Of a stretch of DNA of 64,000 bases, positions 45,111-54,880 are shown one piece after another. The translations under genes were made by a program, and so were the position numbers. The DNA is taken from assembly GCF_040359615.1 (NCBI RefSeq), contig NZ_CP132942.1, positions 4,030,001 to 4,094,000 on the forward strand. Reading direction: 5' to 3'. A model generated the notes under the pieces. That model searched no databases. It was given only the letters and a program-made list of their open reading frames with translations, and was not told the origin of the DNA. The DNA is from Tunturibacter psychrotolerans (GTDB lineage Bacteria > Acidobacteriota > Terriglobia > Terriglobales > Acidobacteriaceae). Numbering within the stretch: position 1 is the first letter of the stretch; the number at the start of each line of letters is the position of its first letter.

Positions 45111-46355
45111 ATGACCATCAGAAGCTGGGCTGTACGCATTGTCCTCTTTGCTGGCGCACTGTTCCTGTCCCTGTTCTTCATCACATTTCTGATAGTGCAG
45201 ATTCAGTTGATAATATCCCGCTGGCGAGCCGAGCGGCTGTCCGCAGATATGCATCAGATTCGCCTCTACCAAAGCACCTGGGCCGATGCCCAACGCCTTA
45301 TGCACCGCTGGGGAGCGTGGGGCCACTACGACGGCAGTTGCACGCAAGTTTGCCATTACGCAATCAGCATAGGCACCATCAGATATCAAAACCCCAATGC
45401 TCCCCGTCGCGCTTGGGTGGATTGGTTTTCCGCGCACGACCGTCTCAATCTCTACCAATGGCTCGGCGGGCGCGACGTAGTGTTCTACGCTTCCTTCACC
45501 GTCCATGACGGGACCATCTGGAGAACAGGCAGCGGGATTGGCGTCGAAGTCCCCACCAGGAGGATGCGAAGCGATAACGATTGGCCCTGGACTCTCTCTA
45601 TCAGTGCCGAGAGTCGCCAGCGGCTTCATCGGACGATAGAAGACCCGTTCAGTTACATGTACTCCGAGGATGAGCTCGCCCAGCACCCGTACTACAAAGC
45701 AGGAAGACCAGGGGGCTGCATGGTCGCCTGCCAGATGGAGATTGTCTACTATTCCCCCCATACTCCACCTGCCGATATCGAGCGCCTCACATCGTATAAC
45801 TTCTCATGCTTCACCCAGTTCACCGCGTGTGCGCACATTGACGATCTATTGCCTGCATCCAGAGAGTGGCACCTCTACGACGAATACCAATCCAGCCCCA
45901 CTGTGCCGATACCACCTCCAAGGCCCGAACCCAGCTATACCAAGATGCCAATCCCTCCTCCCTGCAGCAACATTCCTGTATGGGCGCACGCGCGGGACGT
46001 CCGCTACGCCTTGGCCGTCGAAGTCCTCCCGACCACGGCAGATGACCAGAAGTTCGATCCCGGCATGGCAAAAGTGCGGATCGTCACTTCTCTCAAGGAG
46101 CCTTCTCCCTGGCTGCCCGGCGCTATCGTCAGGGGACACCCCTACGGAAATGGAGACATCCCGCCTGAAAAAGGCCAAGGGATGGTTCCCGGAAAACGAT
46201 TCATCGTGTTTCCCGTCGGGAATGACGAAAAGCACGACATCCTAACAAAAGACTCGCCAATCAAACTCGACCGATGCGGTGTGCTGGAAGACACTCCCGA
46301 AATACGACGCGAGCTTGAAAAGGGCTTTGCGCAGAACGACACACTGCGTCCTTAA
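45111..46355 (+). CDS. Hypothetical membrane-anchored protein
   Basis: 414 residues. One N-terminal helix (VRIVLFAGALFLSLFFITFLIVQIQLII) anchors a large soluble domain, probably outside. It holds several Cys pairs and Pro-rich stretches (PTVPIPPPRPEP, KMPIPPPCSNIP). No family recognised, although long anchored hypotheticals of this kind are frequent in Acidobacteriota. The stop (TAA) shares its last base with the ATG of the UbiX-like gene. Confidence 0.65.
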   Translation: MTIRSWAVRIVLFAGALFLSLFFITFLIVQIQLIISRWRAERLSADMHQIRLYQSTWADAQRLMHRWGAWGHYDGSCTQVCHYAISIGTIRYQNPNAPRRAWVDWFSAHDRLNLYQWLGGRDVVFYASFTVHDGTIWRTGSGIGVEVPTRRMRSDNDWPWTLSISAESRQRLHRTIEDPFSYMYSEDELAQHPYYKAGRPGGCMVACQMEIVYYSPHTPPADIERLTSYNFSCFTQFTACAHIDDLLPASREWHLYDEYQSSPTVPIPPPRPEPSYTKMPIPPPCSNIPVWAHARDVRYALAVEVLPTTADDQKFDPGMAKVRIVTSLKEPSPWLPGAIVRGHPYGNGDIPPEKGQGMVPGKRFIVFPVGNDEKHDILTKDSPIKLDRCGVLEDTPEIRRELEKGFAQNDTLRP

Positions 46356-46993
46356 TGCGGAGGTACCCTCTCCCATCAGCGATAATCAATCCAGTGACAG
46401 AACCGACCAACATCACGTTAGCCGTCACTGGAGCCAGCGGCAGCATCTACGCCGCCGAGATCCTTCGCGCCGTCGCCGCCGACCCCCGCGTCACCAAAAT
46501 CAATTTCGTCGCCTCCGACAGCGCCCTCCGCGTCTTCGCCGAAGAGCTCCACCTAAGCGGACGCAACGACCTCGCCGAAAAACTCCTCGGCGCTCCCTCC
46601 CCCAAACTCCAGCAACACGCCGAAACCGACATCGCAGCCAACATCGCCAGCGGCAGCTACCCCACCGACGCGATGATCATTCTCCCCTGCTCCATGGGCA
46701 CCCTTGCGTCCATCGCCAATGGCCTCGCGCAAAATCTCATCCACCGCGCTGCCGACGTCTGCCTCAAAGAAAACCGCCCCCTCATCCTTTGCATCCGCGA
46801 GACACCGTTCAACCGCATCCACATCCGCAACATGCAGCTAGCCTCCGACGCTGGCGCCACCATCTTCCCCGCCATCCCCACACTCTACAACCACCCGCAA
46901 AGCACGCAAGAGATGGCTCGCAACTTCGTGAACCGAGTCCTCGCCCACATCGGCCTGCCACAACCCAACGCCTACCAGTGGCAACCCGACTAG
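46355..46993 (+). CDS. Flavin prenyltransferase UbiX-like
   Basis: 212 residues. The UbiX/PAD1 fold is visible: NITLAVTGASGSIYAAEIL (FMN loop), SDSALRVFAEELHL, IILPCSMGTLASIANGLAQNLIHRAADVCLKENRPLIL, ETPFNRIHIRNMQLASDAGATIFPAIPTLY. UbiX makes prenyl-FMN for UbiD decarboxylases; UbiD is not in this window. The start at 46355 overlaps the previous stop by 1 bp; a GTG at 46394 is an alternative. Confidence 0.9.
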   Translation: MRRYPLPSAIINPVTEPTNITLAVTGASGSIYAAEILRAVAADPRVTKINFVASDSALRVFAEELHLSGRNDLAEKLLGAPSPKLQQHAETDIAANIASGSYPTDAMIILPCSMGTLASIANGLAQNLIHRAADVCLKENRPLILCIRETPFNRIHIRNMQLASDAGATIFPAIPTLYNHPQSTQEMARNFVNRVLAHIGLPQPNAYQWQPD

Positions 46994-47008
46994 CCGAAGC
47001 ACGCAACA

Positions 47009-47965
47009 TCAAGAACCCGCCGGAAACGTCCTCTCGCCACCATGCATCGGCGGCTGCGCCCGCAAAAACTCGACCGTCCCCTCGATCACAGGCTTCGCAC
47101 ACTCCGCCGGAGCCAGATGCCCACACCCTTCGACAATATCCAGCACAGACTGCGGCACACTCCTATGAATCGTCTCCCCTGAAGCCAGCGGAATCAGCTC
47201 ATCCTTAGAGCCCCACACAATCAACATAGGCTGCGAGATATTGTGCAACCGAAAATCCAGTAGATCCTTCCCTGTAATCATCGAGGCTGTACTTCGATTC
47301 ACCACCCACGCATTCCGCTGCAGCTTCCGCACCATCGCCTCCGCCGCAAAATCAGGAACATCCCGAGGATTCGGAGTCAGCATCGAAATCAACTTCCTTA
47401 CACCCGCGACATCATGCGGAGTAAACAAATCCGCCTCGAACGTAGCCGGAAAATACACGCCCGCGCTGTCGTACACAATCAGCCGGTCCACCATCTCCGG
47501 ATGATCCAGCGCCAGCTTCATCACGATCCACCCACCCATCGACCATCCACCAACATCCGCCTTGGGAACATGCACCGCCTGCATGAACTGAGCCACCGTC
47601 TGCTCCTGCAGCGAGATCGAGTAACTCACATCGGGCTTCGGCGACCTTCCGTATCCCAGCAGATCCGGTGCATACACATGAAATCCCTGCGCCGCCAGCG
47701 CCGGAATCATCGCCCCCCAATCCTCAACCCGAGCTCCCAGCCCATGCACTAGCACCACCGGCGTCCCAGCTCCACCCGCTGGTCCAGCCTCGAAATAATG
47801 AAGCCTGTATCCGCCAGCCTCGACGTACTCGCTCTTCACGCCGAGGCGCCAAAGATGAAATCGAGTATGCTGATCCGCGACCCAAAGCGGATAGCGATAA
47901 AAGATCAACCCGGCCGCGACAACCACAAGCAAAAGAAAAGCCACAACGCGCAGTGCAAGCTTCAT
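47009..47965 (-). CDS. Alpha/beta hydrolase with N-terminal membrane anchor
   Basis: 318 residues. N-terminal helix LRVVAFLLLVVVAAGLIFY, then an alpha/beta hydrolase fold: HGLGARVEDWGAMIP, YAPDLLGYGRS, nucleophile elbow GGWSMGG with Ser142, LIVWGSKDELIP and GCGHLAPAE (catalytic His). The substrate is not predictable. The gene is convergent to the UbiX-like gene and follows a nitroreductase gene. Confidence 0.88.
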   Translation of the reverse strand: MKLALRVVAFLLLVVVAAGLIFYRYPLWVADQHTRFHLWRLGVKSEYVEAGGYRLHYFEAGPAGGAGTPVVLVHGLGARVEDWGAMIPALAAQGFHVYAPDLLGYGRSPKPDVSYSISLQEQTVAQFMQAVHVPKADVGGWSMGGWIVMKLALDHPEMVDRLIVYDSAGVYFPATFEADLFTPHDVAGVRKLISMLTPNPRDVPDFAAEAMVRKLQRNAWVVNRSTASMITGKDLLDFRLHNISQPMLIVWGSKDELIPLASGETIHRSVPQSVLDIVEGCGHLAPAECAKPVIEGTVEFLRAQPPMHGGERTFPAGS

Positions 47966-47983
47966 AGCCCAGTCTTCTCCGCA

Positions 47984-48634
47984 TTACACCTTCAGCGGCT
48001 TGCCAAACTCTTCTCCAAACACCGTGTGTCCCATCTCAAACCGCCCGCCGTCGAACTTGTCCGTCCCCTGCACATGTCCAATCGCCAGCAGCGCCACCAC
48101 CCAATAGCTCAGCGGAAGCCGCAGCACTTCATGCACCTTGTCCTGTTCGAACCCTTCCATCGGCGCGGTGTCGTAGCCCATCACCTCGGCCATCAACAGC
48201 ATGTGCGTAAACGCGAGCATCACCTGCTTATTCAGCCACGCCTGCATCTGCCCGCTACTGAAGCTTGACATGTAATTCGGAACGCTGCTCTGTGCCTGCG
48301 CCGCATAACTCTCCGGCATCCCACCCTTGCGCCCCTTCTCGAGTATCAGGTCCAAATCCTTCCGCCACCCATCGGTATCGCCGCAGGCCACGATCACCAC
48401 CGAGGCCTCTTCGACCTTACCCTGGTTATAGCTCGCGCCCCGCAGCTTCTTCTTCTGCTCCGCTGACTGCACCACTACAAAACGCCAGGGCTGAAGATTG
48501 TATCCGCTCGGTGCATGCAAGCCTGCATCGAGAATCTGGCGCAGGTCCTCCGCCGGAATCGGCGTTCCATCAAAACTCGGTGTCGCTCTACGTTCTTGGA
48601 TTGCCTGACTCAGTGTTTTTTTAATCTTTGTCAT
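47984..48634 (-). CDS. Nitroreductase-family protein
   Basis: 216 residues. FMN-binding elements include ERRATPSFDG, DAGLHAPSGYNLQPWRFVVV and the C-terminal RLPLSYWVVALLAIGHVQG. Nitroreductases reduce nitro groups, quinones or flavins with NAD(P)H; the specific substrate is not known. It starts 18 bp upstream of the hydrolase gene in the same direction, so the two probably share an operon. Confidence 0.9.
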   Translation of the reverse strand: MTKIKKTLSQAIQERRATPSFDGTPIPAEDLRQILDAGLHAPSGYNLQPWRFVVVQSAEQKKKLRGASYNQGKVEEASVVIVACGDTDGWRKDLDLILEKGRKGGMPESYAAQAQSSVPNYMSSFSSGQMQAWLNKQVMLAFTHMLLMAEVMGYDTAPMEGFEQDKVHEVLRLPLSYWVVALLAIGHVQGTDKFDGGRFEMGHTVFGEEFGKPLKV

Positions 48635-48779
48635 TGTTCTCTTTCTTGCCTGTCAATAGAGTGCCAGTTCTAACCTGGAAGGTGAGTCATCTTACCCTGC
48701 ATCTCTTACCGTCCTGCAGAAACGATTCTCAAGATATCACTACCCAATCAAACACCAATCAGAAGACTGCGCGGCCGCC

Positions 48780-49793
48780 TCAATGAATCTGGCTCATCGC
48801 CTCTTCAGTCGCAAATGGATTCTGCCCAGGAGCCTCCGCAATCATCCACACGCCGTGAAAGGGCTTCCTCAACTCCGGATACGCAGTCAAGAGCGCAGTC
48901 ATCGCATCCAAGTTATGCTTCTTCGCAGTCGCCGCATCTCCCACCTGCTCCAACTTCAGATGCGCCGTGATGTCCACCTTGTCATTCCCAAGCGAGTCAT
49001 CCACCCCCAACGCGGTAAAGCGGTACTCCACTCCATCTGGACCCTTCACCACTAGCGGCGACTCCGCACTCACGCCCTCCGACAACGCAGGTGGCGCAGC
49101 CGCAGTCTCCTCAGCCTTCAACTTCTCCAGATGCGTGCTCTGAATAAAGTTCGCAGGCCGCAGCAGACTCTCCGCCTGCTGGTAGTAGAGCCACGCATTC
49201 CAATGCTCTTTCTGAGCCGTCATCAGACGTGCCTGCGTCCAGTACCAAAGCCCATCATGACCCGCCGCCATCAAAGGCTTCGGATAGAACCCCGCCATCA
49301 CCCACTGACCCTGATCCTGCCGCAGCAGAAAAGACAACCGCCACGGCGCAGCGCCATCGGGAACGTCCATCATCGCAAATCCATAGCGTCCCGGCGCCAG
49401 CCCCGAAATAATAAAATCTGCTTCCGCGGACGTCTTATTCAGCGAACAGAAAAACTGTGCATCCGGCACCGACCCATCCGCAGCACGCTTCAGTTCAGTC
49501 CCATCCAGCACATAAACCTGTTCCACCTTCAGCGTGCCACCCTTCACATGCGCCGCGGTGCTGCTCACAACCTCTCCAATACCACCAAAATCCTTGGCAT
49601 ATTCGGCAGCTGTAGCCGCACGCAAACCGGCCACATCACCAGCCTGAACCTTCGCCGCCAGCCCGCGCGCCGCTGTCACTAAAGCCTCTCGCTCTCCGCC
49701 CGTCATCTGCGACTGTGTCGTGCACACCTCCGCCGACGCCACCCCAGCCACAAGTAGCCCCACCATCAGCAATCCAATCTTCAGTCTCATCAT
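48780..49793 (-). CDS. Exported protein of unknown function
   Basis: 337 residues. Signal peptide LKIGLLMVGLLVAGVASAE then a soluble, mostly helical domain with TGGEREALVTAARGLAAKVQAGD and AGFYPKPLMAAGHDGLWYW. No known domain. The ATG at 49793 or 49790 is chosen by the signal peptide. It may be in the same transcript as the atl-like gene upstream, 105 bp away. Confidence 0.65.
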   Translation of the reverse strand: MMRLKIGLLMVGLLVAGVASAEVCTTQSQMTGGEREALVTAARGLAAKVQAGDVAGLRAATAAEYAKDFGGIGEVVSSTAAHVKGGTLKVEQVYVLDGTELKRAADGSVPDAQFFCSLNKTSAEADFIISGLAPGRYGFAMMDVPDGAAPWRLSFLLRQDQGQWVMAGFYPKPLMAAGHDGLWYWTQARLMTAQKEHWNAWLYYQQAESLLRPANFIQSTHLEKLKAEETAAAPPALSEGVSAESPLVVKGPDGVEYRFTALGVDDSLGNDKVDITAHLKLEQVGDAATAKKHNLDAMTALLTAYPELRKPFHGVWMIAEAPGQNPFATEEAMSQIH

Positions 49794-49898
49794 CACGTCC
49801 ACCATCAACCTGTTACAGAGCCTCGATAACCCATTTGAGGACGCACAAAAAGGCCATCCCAGTCTACAGCTACTCCTACACATCCAACAGGCGAAGCC

Positions 49899-50279
49899 TT
49901 AGTCCAGCGTCTCCCAGCTGCGGAGCGCGTGTTCATAGATCTCCATATTGACGCGTTTGCCGCGAAACTTTACCCCCTCCATGCCCAGTCGGAACCGCTG
50001 TTCCGCCGCAGCTTCACCCCTTAGCTTAATTTCACCGCCTGCACCGACAATGCGTTGCCAGGGTAATCCCTGAAGAGGAGCTTGCCGCAGCAACCGTGCC
50101 ACCGCACGATGGTACAAGGGATAGCCAGCCGCAGCCGCCACCTTGCCATACGTTGAAACCTTGCCCTTGGGAACCGAACGAATGATGCTACGAAAAGCCG
50201 CATCTCGTTGCTCGTCTTCACGCAGCGACTCTTTCAAAATTCTTCGTTTCAGGTTCTGCGGAACAACCGTCGCGCGCAT
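49899..50279 (-). CDS. atl: Alkyltransferase-like (ATL) DNA-damage-recognition protein
   Basis: 126 residues. The MGMT C-terminal domain is present (SIIRSVPKGKVSTYGKVAAAAG, PLYHRAVARLLRQ, GLPWQRIVGAGGEIKL) but the reactive Cys of PCHR is replaced by Trp74 (PWQR). ATL proteins bind O6-alkylguanine without repairing it and hand the lesion to nucleotide-excision repair. A true Ogt (C142) is encoded at 8673 and UvrA at 51770 in this window. Start ATG 50279. Confidence 0.9.
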   Translation of the reverse strand: MRATVVPQNLKRRILKESLREDEQRDAAFRSIIRSVPKGKVSTYGKVAAAAGYPLYHRAVARLLRQAPLQGLPWQRIVGAGGEIKLRGEAAAEQRFRLGMEGVKFRGKRVNMEIYEHALRSWETLD

Positions 50280-50420
50280 GACCAAAACTCTATCAGAGCC
50301 TCGACGGACGAAGCATCTTCCCGACTCATCCCCAAGCCGGGCAAACCAACCGTCCAAAGCATGGAAATTCGCTGCCCGCAGGTCATCCGCGATAAACTAT
50401 AGAAGAGGTTCTTCGCGGCG

Positions 50421-51179
50421 ATGACATTTCTTCGCCGCAGCGCGTCCTACAACTACATGCAGAGCATCGGGCCAATTCGTTTCATCCTCTATTCCAGCCT
50501 CGCCTCCGCCGCCCTGCTGTCTGCGCAGTCTGTCCCCACCTCTCAGTTCAAACCATCCGCAACCGTTCCGGCCGCATCAACCTTGCCGCCGACTCCCCCC
50601 ACCATTGAGCCCACGGTCCCGCTCACTCCCTCTCAGCAACAGCCAAAGCGCGCTCAGGTCACCTTGGTCAACGGCAGTCTCTCGGTCTCGGCCGACAACT
50701 CCAGCCTCAACCAGATCCTCCGGCAGATCTCCCATGACACCGGCATCAAGATCACAGGAGGCGTCATGGATGAGCGAGTCTTCGGGCAATACGGTCCCGC
50801 CGCGCCAGATCAAATTCTCGCCGAACTGCTAGACGGCACAGGCAGCAACATGCTCTTCGTAAAACACGATGGCAACGCCGCGCCGGAGCTCATCCTCACC
50901 CCACGTCAGGGCGGTCCCACTCCACCCAACCCGAACGCGGTCGCCTCCGACGACAAAAACGAGTCCGATGACTCTCAATCGCAACCTGCCCCCGAACCTC
51001 AGCCCGCCGCCGAAGCGGTTCCTGACCGGAACAGGACCGTGCCGCCAATCGTTCCCGCCGCGCCCGGCGCATCCACTCCCGCGGACGGATCCCAGCCAGA
51101 CTCCCCCAACGGAGTCAAAACACCCCAGCAGATCTACGAGCAGCTCCAGCATCTCCGCCAGCAGACTCCGCCTCAATAG
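50421..51179 (+). CDS. Exported protein with an STN-like (secretin/TonB N-terminal) domain
   Basis: 252 residues from the ATG at 50421 with GAAGAGG about 13 bp upstream. A signal (IRFILYSSLASAALLSAQ) then a Pro-rich linker and a domain at about 75-150 (AQVTLVNGSLSVSADNSSL, LNQILRQISHDTGIKITGG, ILAELLDGTGSNMLFV) that resembles the STN domain of secretins and TonB-dependent receptors. A Pro/Asp-rich tail follows. No secretin pore domain is attached, so it may be an accessory protein. Confidence 0.7.
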   Translation: MTFLRRSASYNYMQSIGPIRFILYSSLASAALLSAQSVPTSQFKPSATVPAASTLPPTPPTIEPTVPLTPSQQQPKRAQVTLVNGSLSVSADNSSLNQILRQISHDTGIKITGGVMDERVFGQYGPAAPDQILAELLDGTGSNMLFVKHDGNAAPELILTPRQGGPTPPNPNAVASDDKNESDDSQSQPAPEPQPAAEAVPDRNRTVPPIVPAAPGASTPADGSQPDSPNGVKTPQQIYEQLQHLRQQTPPQ

Positions 51180-51351
51180 GTTTAAACTTCAAATTAGGCA
51201 GCCACCGGCTATGTCAGCCTCTCCGCCTGGGGCACTTCGGCTGGACTCCGTTTGCGAGATCATTAAATTTTAGGATTTGTTGTTTGAATACTTGAGATGC
51301 ACCGTCCCGCGGAAGCGGAAGGGGCTGTTTCGATTCGAAAAGTCGATACCC

Positions 51352-51522
51352 TTAGCTCTTCGCAGCCTGTGCAGTCGCCGCCACTCGACGGGCCGCGTTT
51401 CCTGCCACCTGACGGGCATGCATGTGGAATGCGCTAAACATGGCAATACAAACCCCATAAGCAACCAGGACACCTACAGCCAGCGAAGCCAACACCGCAC
51501 AGACCAACATAATCGACGTCAT
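51352..51522 (-). CDS. 56-residue membrane protein
   Basis: ATG at 51522, stop at 51352. The peptide starts MTSIMLVCAVLASLAVGVLV and continues with a second hydrophobic half AYGVCIAMFSAF, then a basic tail HARQVAGNAARRVAATAQ. GAGGG lies 9 bp upstream on the minus strand. It is a likely single- or double-span membrane peptide of unknown function, and sits between the STN protein and uvrA. Confidence 0.6.
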   Translation of the reverse strand: MTSIMLVCAVLASLAVGVLVAYGVCIAMFSAFHMHARQVAGNAARRVAATAQAAKS

Positions 51523-51769
51523 CACACCCAACCCTCGAATTCATAGGTCGCCGGCCTTTTTACGGCGACTGAACTTTTAACATCTCGGCTATTGTTGCAA
51601 ACTTACCTGCCATTACAATGACCCGAAAGTGGCTCTTGTTGTTCCTTCGGATACATCATTCCCACTCCGGGGTTGTACCAGCCAAAATCAGCTCTCACCC
51701 CCGCCCGACCTTCTCCTCCCCAAAATGCCGTATTCTAGAGACTTGGCCGAACACCGCCACAGAACTCAC

Positions 51770-54700
51770 ATGGGCATTACACACATCACCGTCCGCGGCG
51801 CTCGCCAGCACAATCTGCGCAACGTCGACGTCAGCATCCCGCGCAATACCCTCACCGTGGTCACCGGCCTCTCCGGCTCCGGAAAATCCTCCCTCGCCTT
51901 CGACACCATCTACGCCGAAGGCCAACGCCGCTACGTAGAAACCTTATCGGCGTACGCAAGACAATTCTTAGACCAGATGGAGCGCCCCGACGTCGACGCT
52001 ATCGACGGCCTCTCTCCCGCCATCTCCATCGAGCAAAAAACCACCAGCCGCAGCCCCCGCTCCACCGTCGGCACCATCACCGAGATCTATGATTACCTGA
52101 GGCTTTTGTACGCGAGTGTAGGCCAGCCCCATTGCCCCAACTGCCACCGCCCCATCACCCGCCAGTCCGCCGAACAGATCGTCGAACGCATCGCCGCCCT
52201 CTCCCCCGGCGAACGCATCACCGTCTTCGCTCCCATCGTTCGCGGCCGCAAAGGCGAGTTCCGCGAAGAGCTCGAAGCCCTCGACCAGCAGGGCTTCCGC
52301 GCCCGCATCGACGGCGAAATGACCGAGCTCACCGAAGGCATGCGCCTCGAAAAGCGCAAAAACCACACCATCGAAGCCGTAGTAGACCGCATCATTCTCA
52401 AGCCGCTCCCGCCCGACAGCGCCAACGCAGCCCCCAAATACGACACTCGCCGCCTCGAAACCTCCGTCACCAAAGCCCTCCAGATGGCCAGTGGCCTCGT
52501 TCTCGTCGGCATTCAAAATCCCGATACCCGCGAGCAAGAGGAAACCCTCTATTCGTCCTCGATGGCCTGTCCCGACTGCGGCATCAACGTCCCCCGCCTC
52601 GAGCCCCGCAGCTTCTCCTTCAACTCCAACTACGGCGCCTGCCCCAACTGCCACGGCCTAGGCAGCATCTACGACTTCGACCCCGCCAAGACCATCACCG
52701 ACTGGTCCAAACCCCTCCTCGACGGCGCCATGGGCCCCGGCAGCGGCTCCGCTTACCTCCTCCGCCTCATCAAGCTCTTCGCCGAAAAAACCAAAATCAA
52801 CATCAATCAGCCCTTTGAAGACCTCACCACCGAGCAGCAGAACCTCTTCCTATACGGCCCCCCGCGCTCCGAAGCCGGTCGGACCGGCTTCCACGGCATC
52901 TTCGAATACCTCCGCTCCAACCTCGAAGACACAAAATCCGAGGGCTATCGCGAGTACATGATGCAGTACATGTCCGCGACCATCTGCCCCGTCTGCAAAG
53001 GCCGTCGCCTCCGCCCCGAATCCCTCGCCGTAACGGTAAACGGCGCATCCATCGCCGACTTCACCGCCCTCCCTCTTGAGCGCGCCCTCACCTCCGCCCG
53101 CAACATGAACTTCGTTGGCCGCGACCGCATCATCGCCGACCGCCTCCAGCGCGAGATCATCGAGCGACTCGAGTTCCTCAACGCCGTCGGCCTCGGCTAC
53201 CTCGCCCTCGATCGCTCCGCCGCCACCCTCTCCGGCGGCGAAGGCCAGCGCATCCGCCTCGCCACACAGATCGGCTCCAAACTCCGCGGCGTCCTCTACG
53301 TCCTAGACGAGCCCTCCATCGGCCTCCACCAACGCGACAATCAGCGCCTCATCAACGCCCTCGAAGACCTCCGCGACCTCGGCAACACCGTCCTCGTCGT
53401 CGAGCACGACGAAGACACCATCCGCAAAGCCGACTACGTCCTCGACCTCGGCCCCGGCGCAGGAAAAAACGGCGGCATCCTCATCGCCGACGGCACCCCG
53501 CAGCAAATCATGGACAACCCAGCGTCCATCACAGGCCAGTACCTAGCCGGCAAAATAGAAATCGTAGCCCGCACCGAACCCCGCCCCCTGACGAACAACT
53601 GGGTCACAGTAGAGAACGCCCACTCCCACAACCTCCAAAACGTCACCGCCCACTTCCCTCTCGGCGTCATGACCGTCATCACCGGAGTTAGCGGCTCTGG
53701 CAAATCCACCCTCGTCAACGACATCCTCTACCGCTCCCTCGCCAAGGAACTCTACGGCTCCCGCGAAGAGCCCGGCCAGCACGGCAAAGTCATCGGCATC
53801 GACCAGCTCGACAAAGTCATCCAGATCGACCAATCCCCCATCGGCCGCACCCCACGCAGCAACCCCGCCACCTACACCGGCGTCTTCACCGCCATCCGCG
53901 ACCTCTTCGCCATGCTCCCCGAGTCCCGCGAGCGCGGCTACAAACCCGGCCGTTTCTCCTTCAACGTCCAAGGCGGACGCTGCGAAGCCTGCCAGGGCGA
54001 AGGCCAGCGCCGCATCGAGATGAATTTCCTGCCCGACGTCTACGTCCTCTGCGAAGTATGTAACGGGCGTCGTTACAATCAGGAGACCCTCTCCGTAAAA
54101 TTCAACGGCTACAGCATCGCCGACCTCCTCGACCTGCCCATCGCCGACGCCGTCCCGATCTTAAAAGACATCCCCACGGTAAACATCAAGCTCCAAACCT
54201 TAGTAGACGTGGGCCTCGGCTACATCCACCTCGGCCAATCCGCCACCACCCTCTCCGGCGGCGAAGCCCAGCGCATGAAGCTGGCTCGCGAGCTCTCCAA
54301 ACGCCAAACCGGCCGCACCCTCTACCTCCTCGACGAGCCCACCACCGGCCTCCACTTCGACGACGTCAGAAAACTGCTAGAGGTTCTCCACCGGTTAACC
54401 GACCTCGGCAACACCGTAATCATCATCGAGCACAACCTCGACATCATCCGCAACGCCGACTACATCCTCGACATGGGCCCCGAAGGCGGCGAAGGCGGCG
54501 GCCGCATCATCGCCCACGGCACACCCGAGCAGATCGCCACCGTCGCCGCCTCTCACACCGGCAGCTTCCTTGCCCGTTACTACACCTCGCACAACTCCGA
54601 CTTCGCCAGCCGCAACGGCACCAGCCACGCCGGCCCCCAGCCCGCCACCATCGCCGCCCGCGCAGACGCGATCAAACAACCAAAGGGCAAATTTATCGCC

Positions 54701-54880
54701 CACGAAAAGAAAACCGGCCTGGCCAAAGCCAGTGCCGCGAAACCCGCCGAAAGATCCCCCAAAAGCATCAAGCCAAAACCCGCAAAGAAGTCCACAATAA
54801 GCAAAGCATCTTCAACGGCAGAATCCGGAAAGAAAAAAGTACCATCCGCAAAACCGGTCCCACGCACGAAAAAAGCATGA
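51770..54880 (+). CDS. uvrA: Excinuclease ABC subunit A
   Basis: 1036 residues from the ATG at 51770, the family's usual start ([20 protein letters not shown]). It has two ABC ATPase modules with Walker A GLSGSGKS (33-40) and GVSGSGKST, signatures LSGGEGQR and LSGGEAQR, and zinc-finger Cys pairs ([22 protein letters not shown]). It recognises bulky DNA lesions and loads UvrB. The last 94 residues are an extra Lys/Ser/Ala-rich tail ([27 protein letters not shown]), beyond the normal length near 940. The next gene overlaps the stop by 4 bp. Confidence 0.96.
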   Translation: MGITHITVRGARQHNLRNVDVSIPRNTLTVVTGLSGSGKSSLAFDTIYAEGQRRYVETLSAYARQFLDQMERPDVDAIDGLSPAISIEQKTTSRSPRSTVGTITEIYDYLRLLYASVGQPHCPNCHRPITRQSAEQIVERIAALSPGERITVFAPIVRGRKGEFREELEALDQQGFRARIDGEMTELTEGMRLEKRKNHTIEAVVDRIILKPLPPDSANAAPKYDTRRLETSVTKALQMASGLVLVGIQNPDTREQEETLYSSSMACPDCGINVPRLEPRSFSFNSNYGACPNCHGLGSIYDFDPAKTITDWSKPLLDGAMGPGSGSAYLLRLIKLFAEKTKININQPFEDLTTEQQNLFLYGPPRSEAGRTGFHGIFEYLRSNLEDTKSEGYREYMMQYMSATICPVCKGRRLRPESLAVTVNGASIADFTALPLERALTSARNMNFVGRDRIIADRLQREIIERLEFLNAVGLGYLALDRSAATLSGGEGQRIRLATQIGSKLRGVLYVLDEPSIGLHQRDNQRLINALEDLRDLGNTVLVVEHDEDTIRKADYVLDLGPGAGKNGGILIADGTPQQIMDNPASITGQYLAGKIEIVARTEPRPLTNNWVTVENAHSHNLQNVTAHFPLGVMTVITGVSGSGKSTLVNDILYRSLAKELYGSREEPGQHGKVIGIDQLDKVIQIDQSPIGRTPRSNPATYTGVFTAIRDLFAMLPESRERGYKPGRFSFNVQGGRCEACQGEGQRRIEMNFLPDVYVLCEVCNGRRYNQETLSVKFNGYSIADLLDLPIADAVPILKDIPTVNIKLQTLVDVGLGYIHLGQSATTLSGGEAQRMKLARELSKRQTGRTLYLLDEPTTGLHFDDVRKLLEVLHRLTDLGNTVIIIEHNLDIIRNADYILDMGPEGGEGGGRIIAHGTPEQIATVAASHTGSFLARYYTSHNSDFASRNGTSHAGPQPATIAARADAIKQPKGKFIAHEKKTGLAKASAAKPAERSPKSIKPKPAKKSTISKASSTAESGKKKVPSAKPVPRTKKA

